A DNA stretch of 64,000 nucleotides, from contig CACXMR010000005.1 of NCBI GenBank assembly GCA_902768825.1, positions 15,012 to 79,011 of the forward strand. Direction: 5' to 3'. The notes beneath the pieces were generated by a model that saw nothing but the letters and a program-made list of their open reading frames with translations, made no database searches and was not told the DNA's origin. A program made the position numbers and the translations under genes. This document shows positions 51,892 through 61,300 of this stretch, piece by piece. Source of the stretch: an uncultured Ruminococcus sp. (lineage in GTDB: Bacteria > Bacillota > Clostridia > Oscillospirales > Acutalibacteraceae). The stretch's first letter is position 1. Each line of letters starts with the position of its first letter.

Positions 51892-52239
51892 ATGAACATC
51901 AGGCGAGGCGACATCTACTATGCAGATCTGAGTCCTGTTGTAGGCTCGGAGCAGGGTGGGATAAGACCCGTTCTTATCATACAGAATGATGTGGGCAACA
52001 GGTTCAGTCCCACGGTAATTGCTGCGGCGATAACGAGTCGGGAATCAAAGGCAAAGCTGCCGACCCACATAAGGCTTTATGCAGACAACAGCGGCCTGTC
52101 AAAGGATTCAGTGGTACTGCTGGAACAGATAAGGACGATAGACAAGAGAAGGCTGAAGGAAAAAATGGGGACGCTGAACAGCACTGATATGTATAAGGTG
52201 GATGAGGCTCTTGCTGTGAGCTTCGGTCTGGGAACATAG
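51892..52239 (+). CDS. mazF: MazF/NdoA-like endoribonuclease
   Basis: A 115-residue PemK/MazF-fold toxin. It begins [20 protein letters not shown], with [13 protein letters not shown], then [13 protein letters not shown] and [15 protein letters not shown], the conserved core of NdoA. Such enzymes cut mRNA at short motifs. The usual antitoxin gene upstream is absent, so the partner may lie elsewhere or the protein may be tamed. AAAAGGAT precedes the ATG. It lies 82 bases before spoIIGA, with a promoter between. Confidence 0.9.
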   Translation: MNIRRGDIYYADLSPVVGSEQGGIRPVLIIQNDVGNRFSPTVIAAAITSRESKAKLPTHIRLYADNSGLSKDSVVLLEQIRTIDKRRLKEKMGTLNSTDMYKVDEALAVSFGLGT

Positions 52240-52265
52240 CAAACAGGTCTGCGCTGTGCAGACTG

Positions 52266-52297
52266 TGACAATTTCTGCGGCGGCTGTGTGAGATAAT
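52266..52297 (+). promoter_or_regulatory. Putative Spo0A-type promoter of spoIIGA-sigE
   Basis: TGACAA (52266-52271) and GATAAT (52292-52297) are 20 bases apart; TGTGACAA covers the -35. Spacing and sequence match the spoIIE promoter in this window. It is 25 bases above the spoIIGA start. Confidence 0.42.
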
Positions 52298-52321
52298 AAA
52301 AGCGTCCAAAGGAGGATATGC

Positions 52322-53167
52322 TTGAAAACGACAGTGTATGCGGATGTTCTTTTCTGTGTGAATTTTATCGTTGACTATGTTATGCTCCTTTCGGTAAAAC
52401 GTCTCACATCTCTCACTGTCAGGCGCCGCAGGCTGGTGGCGGGAGCATTGGTGGGAGGAATAGGGTCCTTTGCGGTGCTGCTGCCTCCTGCTCCCTTTGC
52501 CGTGTCACTGATGATAAGCATTTCCGAGGCAATGCTGATAACCGCTGCGGCGTTTCTTCCCATGAGCGTCAAGGGCTATCTGAGGACATCCCTGCTGCTT
52601 TTTGCGGTGAGCTTTACATATTGCGGAATGATGAGCGCAATACTTGCCCTGGCATCACCAAAGGGTCTTACTGTGAAAAACAACTGCGTTTATATCGGCA
52701 TCTCGCCCTTTGCCCTTATTGCACTGACACTTATGTGCTATCTTGCTCTGAGGCTTTTTGACAGGCTCAGGGCAAAGGGTGTCAAGGGCAGCAAATGCCG
52801 TGTCATCGTGAGCAACAGAGGAAAAACCGTAGAAGCTTCAGGCATCGCAGATACCGGCAGCACACTCAGGGAGCCGTTTTCCGGCGAACTGGTGATTGTG
52901 GGGAGCAACAGGCTGTTTTCCGACCTGTCCGGCTTTGGGAGCTATCCTGAGGGGGACTGCGGCACTCATACAAATCTACGCATGGTCCCTTATTCCTCTG
53001 TGGGTGGCAAGGGACTGCTTCCGGCGTTCAGACCAGAGGAGGTGATAATAATTTCAGGAGGAAAAAGGATCAGCGTCAGGGCTTATTTGGCTCTGAGCAG
53101 TGGGAATGATCTTTCTGACGGGTGCGATGCGATTGTTCCTGCGGAGCTTATTATGAAGGGGAGTTAA
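52322..53167 (+). CDS. spoIIGA: Sigma-E processing peptidase SpoIIGA
   Basis: A 281-residue membrane aspartic protease. Five or so N-terminal helices (residues 8-145) anchor it in the septal membrane; the catalytic motif is [15 protein letters not shown] with Asp177. It cuts the pro-peptide from sigma-E after signalling from SpoIIR. The start is TTG at 52322, after AAAGGAGG. sigE follows by four bases, as in spore formers generally. Confidence 0.93.
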   Translation: MKTTVYADVLFCVNFIVDYVMLLSVKRLTSLTVRRRRLVAGALVGGIGSFAVLLPPAPFAVSLMISISEAMLITAAAFLPMSVKGYLRTSLLLFAVSFTYCGMMSAILALASPKGLTVKNNCVYIGISPFALIALTLMCYLALRLFDRLRAKGVKGSKCRVIVSNRGKTVEASGIADTGSTLREPFSGELVIVGSNRLFSDLSGFGSYPEGDCGTHTNLRMVPYSSVGGKGLLPAFRPEEVIIISGGKRISVRAYLALSSGNDLSDGCDAIVPAELIMKGS

Positions 53168-53171
53168 GCTT

Positions 53172-53891
53172 TTGAAGGGTTTCTTTGCGATTTCGGATAA
53201 GATACTATCGGGTTTGTCGGCAGTCGGGATGATAAAGGGTGGCTCAGAGGGGATATATTACATAAACGGCCCCGAAACTCTGCCGCCGCCCCTCAGAAGC
53301 GACGAGGAAGCAGAAATAATAAGACGTATCGAAAAAGGAGACGAGAAGGCAAGAGAACCCCTGATCACTCACAACCTCAGGCTGGTGGTCTATATAGCCA
53401 AAAAATTTGAAACGCCGGCTGCCAGTGTGGAGGACCTGATCTCTATAGGGACAATAGGGCTGATAAAGGCTGTAAACACCTTTTGCCCATCAAGGAATAT
53501 CAAGCTTGCAACCTACGCCTCAAGGTGCATTGAAAATGAGATACTCATGTATTTCCGGAAGTGCTCTCAGCAGAAAAATGAGATATCCATTGACGAGCCG
53601 CTTAACGTGGACTGGGACGGCAACGAGCTGCTGATCTCGGATATTCTCGGCAGCGACGCCAACGAGGTGAATCAGCGTCTGGAGCAGGAATCAGAGCAGG
53701 CACAGCTTATGAAGGCTGTGAGCAGGCTCAACAGGAGAGAACTGACCATAATGGAGCTGCGATTTGGTCTCAACGGGAAAAAGCCCCACACTCAGAAGCA
53801 GGTGGCTGACATTCTCGGAATATCACAGTCGTATATTTCGAGGCTTGAAAAAAAGATCATATCACGTCTGAAGCAGGATATAAAGCTTTAG
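53172..53891 (+). CDS. sigE: Sporulation sigma factor SigE
   Basis: A 239-residue mother-cell sigma factor. A short pro-sequence ends near [13 protein letters not shown], the usual region cut by SpoIIGA. Region 2 has [20 protein letters not shown] and [15 protein letters not shown]; region 4 ends with [20 protein letters not shown]. The start is TTG at 53172, after AAGGGGAG. sigG, often next in other spore formers, is not here; a terminator follows. Confidence 0.95.
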   Translation: MKGFFAISDKILSGLSAVGMIKGGSEGIYYINGPETLPPPLRSDEEAEIIRRIEKGDEKAREPLITHNLRLVVYIAKKFETPAASVEDLISIGTIGLIKAVNTFCPSRNIKLATYASRCIENEILMYFRKCSQQKNEISIDEPLNVDWDGNELLISDILGSDANEVNQRLEQESEQAQLMKAVSRLNRRELTIMELRFGLNGKKPHTQKQVADILGISQSYISRLEKKIISRLKQDIKL

Positions 53892-53903
53892 GAATCATTG
53901 AAC

Positions 53904-53947
53904 CTGACTATGCGATATGAGCAGCCGAGTTAGTCAGTGTTTTTTTA
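53904..53947 (+). terminator. Terminator of spoIIGA-sigE
   Basis: CTGACTA (53904-53910) pairs with TAGTCAG (53931-53937) around a 20-base loop, followed by TGTTTTTTTA. Confidence 0.7.
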
Positions 53948-53951
53948 TGAC

Positions 53952-54075
53952 GGGTGCAGGGACTGCGTTCCTGCCGAGGGTTCCAAGGGGCGAGTAGCCC
54001 CTTGGCAGGGTTCGGGACAGGGTCCCGACATGGGCGAGAAGCCCCTTGGCAGGGTTCGGGACAGGGGCCCGACAA
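53952..54075 (+). repeat. R4 dispersed GC-rich repeat, copy 2 with internal duplication
   Basis: Resembles 22205-22284: GTGCAGGGACTGCGTTCCTG, then AAGGGGCGAGTAGCCCCTTG and GGGTTCGGGACAGGGTCCCG. The unit of about 44 bases (GGGCGAG to CCCGACA) is repeated once in tandem. It has no open frame. Confidence 0.7.
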
Positions 54076-54098
54076 GGAATGATATAGTATTATTATAC

Positions 54099-54128
54099 GT
54101 CCGGATCAGTAGATGACCCGGACTTTTT
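54099..54128 (+). terminator. Second terminator downstream of sigE
   Basis: GTCCGG (54099-54104) pairs with CCGGAC (54118-54123), with an inner TC/GA step, followed by TTTTT. It insulates trmFO from upstream transcription. Confidence 0.7.
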
Positions 54129-54188
54129 GTGCTTTTGGGCAGATCGGAGCTATTTGCAAGTAATATTCAAACTAATGGGCTATTTTAC

Positions 54189-54217
54189 TTGATATCAGCA
54201 CCAAAGTATGATAAAAT
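54189..54217 (+). promoter_or_regulatory. Promoter of trmFO
   Basis: TTGATA (54189-54194) and TAAAAT (54212-54217) are 17 bases apart. It lies inside the open upstream part of the trmFO frame, showing that part is not coding. Confidence 0.6.
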
Positions 54218-54287
54218 TAAACGAATAGACACTTGCTTTTGCAGTGCTGAGGCAGGTGAAGGATCAGGGAAGCTGAGGTGGTTTTTG

Positions 54288-55601
54288 GTGTATGTCAACG
54301 TGCTGGGCGCCGGTCTTGCAGGGTGCGAGGCGGCCTGGCAGATAGCTAAGCGAGGGGTCAGGGTCAGACTCTTTGAAATGAAGCCTGTGAAGATGACGCC
54401 CGCCCATAAGAGCAAGGATCTTTGCGAGCTGATATGCTCAAATTCACTCAAGGCTGCAAGGGTCGAAAGTGCGGCGGGGCTGCTCAAGGAGGAAATGCGC
54501 AGGATAGGTTCTTTGCTGATGGAGTGTGCCGACAGGTGCAGTGTTCCTGCGGGAGGCGCTCTTGCTGTAGATAGGGAAAGGTTTTCGGCAATGGTCACCG
54601 ACTGCATAAGGCGGGAACCTCTGATAGAGCTTATCAGCTGTGAGGTGACTGAGATACCCTCAGACAGTGTAACTGTTGTGGCGACAGGCCCCCTCACCAG
54701 CGACGCCCTGGCAGACAGGATATCCCTGCTGTGCGGAGCTTCTCTGCATTTCTTCGATGCGGCGGCACCTATCGTCACGGCGGAAAGCATAGATATGGAC
54801 TGCGCCTTTACCGCCTCAAGATATGATAAGGGCGGTGATGACGCATATATCAACTGCCCCCTGAGCAAGGATGAATATGAGAGCTTCCATGCAGCGCTTG
54901 TCAGCGCTGAAAGAGCGCCGAGACACGATGTGGATGTCCAGAACCCAAAGGTGTATGAAGGCTGTATGCCCATTGAGATACTTGCCCAGAGGGGACTTGA
55001 CACCATGCGCTTCGGGCCGATGAAGCCGGTAGGACTCAGAGATCCCAGAACAGGTCACAGACCCTGGGCGGTGCTGCAGCTGCGCAGTGAAAATCAGGAC
55101 AGGACAATGTATAATCTGGTGGGCTTCCAGACAAATCTTAGGTTCCCGGAGCAAAAGAGGGTTTTTGGCATGATCCCCGCCCTGAAGAATGCGGAGTTTG
55201 TCCGGTATGGGGTGATGCACAGGAACACCTTCCTTGATTCTCCCAGGCTTCTTGACAGCAGCTATTCCATGAGGACAAGGCCGGAGCTGTTCTTTGCCGG
55301 GCAGATGACCGGAGTTGAAGGCTATATGGAGAGCGCATCCTCAGGCATGATGGCGGGCATAAACGCAGTAAAACGCTCAAAAGGCGAGGAAACAGTTACA
55401 CTGCCTGCAGAGACCATGATAGGCGCTTTGTCACGTTATATTTCCGACAGCTCTGTTGTGGATTTTCAGCCCATGGGAGCCAACCTTGGCATACTGCCTC
55501 CGCTGACGGAGCAGATCAGAGACAAGAGAATGAGAGCCGCAGCATATGCACAAAGATCGCTTGAGGCTCTTGAACCATTCATCGAGAGACACTTGAAATA
55601 A
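54288..55601 (+). CDS. trmFO: Methylenetetrahydrofolate-tRNA (uracil-5-)-methyltransferase TrmFO
   Basis: A 437-residue flavoprotein that methylates U54 of tRNA with methylene-THF. The FAD-binding NVLGAGLAGCEAAWQIAKRG is at residue 4, followed by LCELICSNSLKAARVESAAG and, near the end, GQMTGVEGYMESASSGMMAG, both TrmFO signatures. GTG at 54288 is chosen: GAGGTGG lies six bases before it and the FAD motif falls at the normal distance from the N-terminus. Confidence 0.94.
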   Translation: MYVNVLGAGLAGCEAAWQIAKRGVRVRLFEMKPVKMTPAHKSKDLCELICSNSLKAARVESAAGLLKEEMRRIGSLLMECADRCSVPAGGALAVDRERFSAMVTDCIRREPLIELISCEVTEIPSDSVTVVATGPLTSDALADRISLLCGASLHFFDAAAPIVTAESIDMDCAFTASRYDKGGDDAYINCPLSKDEYESFHAALVSAERAPRHDVDVQNPKVYEGCMPIEILAQRGLDTMRFGPMKPVGLRDPRTGHRPWAVLQLRSENQDRTMYNLVGFQTNLRFPEQKRVFGMIPALKNAEFVRYGVMHRNTFLDSPRLLDSSYSMRTRPELFFAGQMTGVEGYMESASSGMMAGINAVKRSKGEETVTLPAETMIGALSRYISDSSVVDFQPMGANLGILPPLTEQIRDKRMRAAAYAQRSLEALEPFIERHLK

Positions 55602-55618
55602 TACAGACAAGGAGAGTA

Positions 55619-56650
55619 ATGAACATGAAGGTTTTGGTAGATGCATTCGGAGGAGACAATGCACCCCTTGAAATAATAAAAGGCTGCCGGCTTTGCCTTG
55701 ATAAATATGAAGGACTCACAGTAGGACTGGTGGGTAATCAGGAGATCATTGAGAAAACCGCAAAGGAGCATTCTATTTCTCTTGAGGGAATGGTGCTTCA
55801 TCACGCCCCTGACATCATTTCGATGGACGAGGATGCAGGAGAGATAATGAAGTCCAAGAACGAGTCCTCTATGGCAGTAGGTCTGAAGCTGCTTTCTGAG
55901 GGCGAGGGAGACGCATTCCTTTCTGCAGGCAACAGCGGCGCATTGATTATGGGAGCTACCCTTATCGTCAAGCGCATCAAGGGAGTTAAGCGTCCTGCGT
56001 TTGCGCCGGTAATGCCTACATCTACAGGCCCGTGTCTTCTTATCGACAGCGGTGCAAACGTGGAGGTTCGTCCTGAGATGCTGCTACAGTTTGGCATCAT
56101 GGGCGCTGCTTATGTTGAAAACGTCCTCAACATCAAAAACCCCCGCGTCGCTCTTGCAAACGTGGGCACAGAGGATCACAAGGGCGGAGAGCTGCAGCAT
56201 GAGGCCTTCAGGCTCCTTAAAAAGTCCGGTCTTAATTTCATAGGCAACATCGAGGCAAGGGACATTCCTGCGGGCGTGTGCGATGTTATTGTGGCTGACG
56301 GCTTTACGGGAAATGTCATTCTCAAAATGTATGAGGGTGTTGCCAAGGAGCTTATGAAGAAGATCAAGGCTATGTTCCTCAAGAATCTCAAGACCAAGAT
56401 CGCTGCGGGTCTTATCAAAAAGGATATATATGAGCTGAAGCAGTATTTTGATTACAACCAGTACGGCGCCGCACCCATCATGGGAGCCGCAAGGCCTGTG
56501 CTCAAGACCCATGGCAGTGCAAAGGCAGAGACAATGATAACTGCAATGAAATCAGCAATGGATTATGCGGAAACAAACGTTACAGGCAAGATAGCGGACA
56601 ATCTTGAAAAGCTGAAAAAGGAAGGAAAAGAGGCGACCTCTGATAAATGA
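55619..56650 (+). CDS. plsX: Phosphate acyltransferase PlsX
   Basis: A 343-residue enzyme that makes acyl-phosphate from acyl-ACP for phospholipid synthesis. It begins VLVDAFGGDNAPLEIIKGC, with GNSGALIMGATLIVKRIKG and PIMGAARPVLKTHGSAKAET as family blocks. ATGs at 55619 and 55625 are both possible after AAGGAGAG. No acpP gene lies between plsX and rnc, unlike in many Firmicutes. It overlaps rnc by four bases. Confidence 0.95.
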   Translation: MNMKVLVDAFGGDNAPLEIIKGCRLCLDKYEGLTVGLVGNQEIIEKTAKEHSISLEGMVLHHAPDIISMDEDAGEIMKSKNESSMAVGLKLLSEGEGDAFLSAGNSGALIMGATLIVKRIKGVKRPAFAPVMPTSTGPCLLIDSGANVEVRPEMLLQFGIMGAAYVENVLNIKNPRVALANVGTEDHKGGELQHEAFRLLKKSGLNFIGNIEARDIPAGVCDVIVADGFTGNVILKMYEGVAKELMKKIKAMFLKNLKTKIAAGLIKKDIYELKQYFDYNQYGAAPIMGAARPVLKTHGSAKAETMITAMKSAMDYAETNVTGKIADNLEKLKKEGKEATSDK

Positions 56651-57321
56651 ACGAGCTTGAAAAAAGGATAGGCTATCACTACAAAAACATATCGTTCCTG
56701 GAAAACGCCCTCACTCATTCCTCCTATGCAAACGAGGTAAGGCACGGAGTGTGCAGCAACGAGCGATTGGAATTCCTGGGAGATTCGGTGCTGAGCGTGG
56801 TGGTGTCTGACTATATCTACAGGAACTGCCCTGATCTTCCTGAGGGCGAGCTTTCAAAGCTCAGGGCGGCCCTGGTGTGCGAAAAAAGTCTGTGCAGGTT
56901 TTCAAAGTCCCTGGGAGTAGGCGACTATCTCAGACTCAGCAGGGGAGAGAGAAACCTCAAGGGCAATGAGAGACCGTCTATTCTTGCTGATGCCTTTGAA
57001 GCCATAATAGCTTCGATCTATCTCGACGGCGGAATGGATCAGGCAAGAAAGTTTATACTGAGATTCATCGAAAACGAGATGAAGAATCCCCGTCCAAGGG
57101 CATTCAAGGATTACAAGACGACCCTGCAGGAGATAATACAAAAGAATCCTGAGGAGCACCTTTCCTATGTGCTTACAGGTGAGGAAGGACCTGACCATGA
57201 TAAACATTTCTATGTGGAGGTGCACCTTAACAATAACGTGATAGGACGAGGCGGCGGAAGGAGCAAGAAGGAAGCCGAGCAGCAGGCCGCCAGAGAAGCT
57301 TTGGAGTTGATGGGATATTGA
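56647..57321 (+). CDS. rnc: Ribonuclease III
   Basis: A 224-residue double-strand-specific RNase. The catalytic signature is NERLEFLGDSVLSVVVSDYI (about residues 38-57); a second acidic cluster is in ADAFEAIIASIYLDGG. The double-stranded RNA-binding domain (about 153-222) begins DYKTTLQEIIQ and ends KKEAEQQAAREAL. It processes rRNA and mRNA. It overlaps plsX and the next gene by four bases each. Confidence 0.96.
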   Translation: MNELEKRIGYHYKNISFLENALTHSSYANEVRHGVCSNERLEFLGDSVLSVVVSDYIYRNCPDLPEGELSKLRAALVCEKSLCRFSKSLGVGDYLRLSRGERNLKGNERPSILADAFEAIIASIYLDGGMDQARKFILRFIENEMKNPRPRAFKDYKTTLQEIIQKNPEEHLSYVLTGEEGPDHDKHFYVEVHLNNNVIGRGGGRSKKEAEQQAAREALELMGY

Positions 57322-58328
57322 AGCATTCAAATGTTGCATTGTTTGTGCCCCATAATGGTTGTCCCCATGCCTGCACCTTCTGCAATCAGCGGCAGATAAC
57401 GGGCAAATCATATCAGCCTACAGCTGAGGATGTGGTAAATGCCGTGGAGACAGCCAGGGTATCTTTGGGTGAAAATACCCGCAGCGCTGAGATAGCGTTT
57501 TTTGGCGGAAGCTTTACCGCCATTGAAAGAGAATACATGACAAGCCTGCTGGAGGCTGCTTCGCCCTTTGTCAAAACAGGCGAGTTTTATGGAATACGCA
57601 TTTCTACAAGGCCTGACGCCATAGACAATGAGGTGCTGGACCTGCTCAAGGACTATGGGGTGACCTCCATTGAGCTTGGAGCCCAGAGTATGTCTGACCG
57701 GGTGCTGGAAATGAACCGAAGGGGACATACCTCACAGGATGTGGCAGAGGCGTCACGTCTCATAAAGGAGAAGGACTTCTCCCTTGGGCTGCAGATGATG
57801 ACAGGGCTTTACGGGAGCAGCTATGAGACGGACATTGAGACCGCCCGCAGAATTGCACAGCTCAGACCCGACACAGTGAGGATCTATCCTACCATAGTGC
57901 TCAGGGGAACGGAGCTTTATGAGCTTTATGAAGAGGGCAAATACCAGCCTGAAGCGTTGGAGGAGGCAGTGCCGTTGTGTGCGGAGCTGCTGTCGATCTT
58001 TGAGAAGAGCGGCATAAGCGTCATAAGACTTGGACTGCACGACAGCGGCAGCCTGAGGGACAGCATGGCGGCGGGAGCATATCATCCGGCGTTCCGTGAG
58101 CTGTGCGAGAGCGAGATCATGTATTCAAATGCAATAAAGGCTATGGAGGAAGCAGGGATAACAGCGGGAGCTGCGGACTTTTATGTTTCTGCGCAGTCGG
58201 TCTCACGGTTTATCGGGCAGAGACATTCAAACATCGCCCGGCTGAGAGAACTCGGTGTTATACCTACTGTCTGCCGTGACGACTCTCTCTCAAAATATGA
58301 GGTGAGAGTGACCCCTCATAAGCCTTGA
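57318..58328 (+). CDS. Elp3-like radical SAM protein
   Basis: A 336-residue radical SAM protein with cluster motif CPHACTFCNQRQITG, then FFGGSFTAIEREYM, GIRISTRPDAID and IELGAQSMSDRVLEMNRRGH, which match the Elp3-like group. The acetyltransferase half of true Elp3 is missing. Its role is unknown; the rnc-smc position is common in clostridia. The start is TTG at 57318, overlapping the rnc stop (TTGA). Confidence 0.88.
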   Translation: MKHSNVALFVPHNGCPHACTFCNQRQITGKSYQPTAEDVVNAVETARVSLGENTRSAEIAFFGGSFTAIEREYMTSLLEAASPFVKTGEFYGIRISTRPDAIDNEVLDLLKDYGVTSIELGAQSMSDRVLEMNRRGHTSQDVAEASRLIKEKDFSLGLQMMTGLYGSSYETDIETARRIAQLRPDTVRIYPTIVLRGTELYELYEEGKYQPEALEEAVPLCAELLSIFEKSGISVIRLGLHDSGSLRDSMAAGAYHPAFRELCESEIMYSNAIKAMEEAGITAGAADFYVSAQSVSRFIGQRHSNIARLRELGVIPTVCRDDSLSKYEVRVTPHKP

Positions 58329-58376
58329 GGGATATCAATGAGTGGCGCAGGAAGTGCCGCAATGAAGGGATAAAAG

Positions 58377-61300
58377 ATGAAATTAAAAGGACTTGAGCTG
58401 CAGGGCTTTAAGACGTTTCCCGACAGGACAAAGCTGGATTTTACTAACGGTATCACCGCAGTGGTGGGCCCCAACGGAAGCGGAAAAAGCAATATCAGCG
58501 ATGCTATAAGATGGGTGCTTGGTGAGCAGTCAGCCAAGGCCCTGAGATGCTCCAGGATGGAGGACGTCATTTTCAACGGAACACAGCAGCGCAAAAAGAC
58601 CGGCTATGCACAGGTTACACTGTCAATAGACAATTCAGACAGGACGCTGCAGTACGATGGTGATGAGGTGGCGGTCACAAGGCGGTTTTACCGCTCAGGT
58701 AACAGTGAGTATCTGATAAACAATACAAATGTGAGACTGCAGGATATACACGAGCTCTTTATGGATACGGGTCTTGGCCGTGACGGCTATTCGATGATAG
58801 GTCAGGGCAAGATAGACTCAATAGTTTCCACCAAGAGCGAGGACAGACGTGAAATATTTGAGGAGGCAGCGGGCATATCCCGTTTCCGTTATAAAAAGGC
58901 TGAGGCTGAGAGACGTCTCGACAGGACAGAGGAAAATCTTGTGAGGCTCAGGGACAATCTGTTTTCGCTGGAGAGCAGGGTCGAGCCACTGAGGATACAA
59001 TCCGAAAAGGCAAGGGCATATCTGGGCTATGCGGAGGAAAAGCGGGGCCTGGAGATCGCACTCTGGCTCAAGGCTCTCGATAAATCCTCAATGCAGATAA
59101 GGGAGCAGGCTGATAAGCTTGCTGTTGCCCAGGCACAGTACAATGATATAGGAAGGGAGCTTGAGGCTATCTGCGGCGAGAGCGAGAGAATATATCAGGA
59201 GCAGAGCAGCTCAGGGTCCCGCATTGAGGAGCTGAGAAGGAGTATTTCCGCATCTGACGAGCAGGTGGCAGCAAAGCGTTCGGAGATATCCGTTTTACAA
59301 AACGACATTCTCCACAACGAGAATGCCGCAGAGCGCAGCCGTATCCGCATTGAAGAGTATAAGCGTTCCGGCGTGGATATCAGGGCTGAAATAAAGAAAA
59401 AGCAGGATTATATTATCGGAAGCGAGAATACTCTCAAGCAGAAGAAATCGGAGCTGGAGCTGAATTCAAAGCTGCTGGAATCTCTGAGAACTGACGAGAG
59501 CAGCTCCAATGAAAGACTTGACGAGATAAACGAGCTGATCCGCAAGCTGTCGGGAGAAGCTGCAGAAGAAAAGATCAAATATATGACAGCCTCAGCATCC
59601 ATCACCGACATAACAGGAAGGTCAGAGGTGGTGGAAAACAACATAAAGGCAAGGAAGTCCCAGATGGGGACCCTTGAAAACATAATTTCAGAATATAATG
59701 ATATGCTGCTGAAAAATGCCGATCAGTACAATGCAAAGCAGAAGGAGCTGGTCGCACTGGAAAAGTCGGTTTTAAAGTCTCAGGAGCAGAGTGAAAAAAT
59801 AAAGGCTGAGTCGGATAGTCTCAGGCTTGAAAGCGACAGGCTTTTTGGCAAGGCAAAGACCCTTGAGGATCTGGAACGCAATCTGGAGGGCTTCCAGCAC
59901 AGTGTAAAGCTTGTTATGAAGGAGAGCAGGGCAGGCTCCCTCAAGGGCATACACGGACCTGTCTCAAGAGTCATAAAGACCTCGTCGGAATACAGCGTGG
60001 CTATCGAAATAGCCTTGGGCGGTGCGGTGCAGAATATCGTCACCGAAACCGACTCTGACGCAAAAAGAGCCATTGCCTTCCTCAAAAGCCATGACGGCGG
60101 CCGTGCTACATTTCTTCCCATGACCACCATAAAGGGCAGGGAGCTGAACGAAAACGGTCTGGAGAGCTGTGACGGCTTTGTAGGAATTGCGTCCTCTCTG
60201 TGTACCTGTGAGGAAAGGTATAACGGCATATTGTATAACCTGCTTGGCAGGATAGTGGTGGCAAAGGATCTTGACAGCGCTACCGAGATAGCAAGGAGAT
60301 ATTCCTACCGTTTCAGGGTGGTCACTCTCGACGGTCAGGTGGTCAATACAGGAGGATCTCTGACGGGCGGTTCTCTTGCCAAAAACACAGGTCTGCTCAG
60401 CAGGGCTTCGGAAATAGGCAAGATCAGGGAAAAGGCTCAGAAGCTTTTGACCGATGCCGAGGATGCCCAGAGCAGGTGGCAAAGCTCACGAAACGCTCTT
60501 TCTGCCTTGCTGCAGAGTGCCGAGCAGTGCCGCAAGGAGCTTACAAGGATCAATGAAAGCCGGATAAAGATAGAGGCCGAGATCAAGAGCCGTAAGGCGG
60601 AGCTTGACAACATAAGGTCATCCTATGAGGAGAGCGTCAGGGAGCGGCAGGAGAATGTTAAGCGTCTTGATGAGCTTACCCGTACTATGAACGATGCCCG
60701 CAGGCGCTATGATGAGTGTACCGTAAAGAAAAGCAAAAACGAGGAGCTTGTTCAGGTGCTCTCCGGCTCAAAAAACGAAACTGCCAAAAAGCGTGAGGGT
60801 CTCAATGAGAAGATACAGGAGCTGCGGATCGCCGTATTGACCTGTGAAAAGGATATTTCTGCAGCTCAGAGCTACATTCTGGATGCAGAGGCGAGGGTCT
60901 CAGATGATGAGCAGGCTATGAAACAGTGCGAGGCTGAGATCAAGGAGCTTGCACAAAAAAATGAGGATATAAAGAAGGTTATCGCATCCCTTGAGGCTGA
61001 AAGCAAAGCTCTGCGTGAAAAGACTGAAGGCTTCAGCGGGCAGATAGAAAAGCTGAACGCAGACAGGATGGAGCTTGAAAAGCGTTCTGCCGAGCTGAGA
61101 AAAACAGAGCGTGACAAGACCGCCGAGCGTGAGGGCATAAGCGCCGAGCTTGTCAGACTGCAGGAGCGCCGTGACAGCCTGCAAAAGCAGTATGATGAGA
61201 TCAACGGCAAGCTCTGGGAGGAATATGAGCTGACAAGGCGTGAAGCGGAAAAGGCAGCGGCGGATGTGAAGGATCAGGGCAAGGCTCAGCGCAGGCTTGC

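Noticed and set aside
54129..54287. N-terminal extension of TrmFO
   Set aside because: The stretch contains the predicted promoter, and the FAD motif would be displaced far from the N-terminus.
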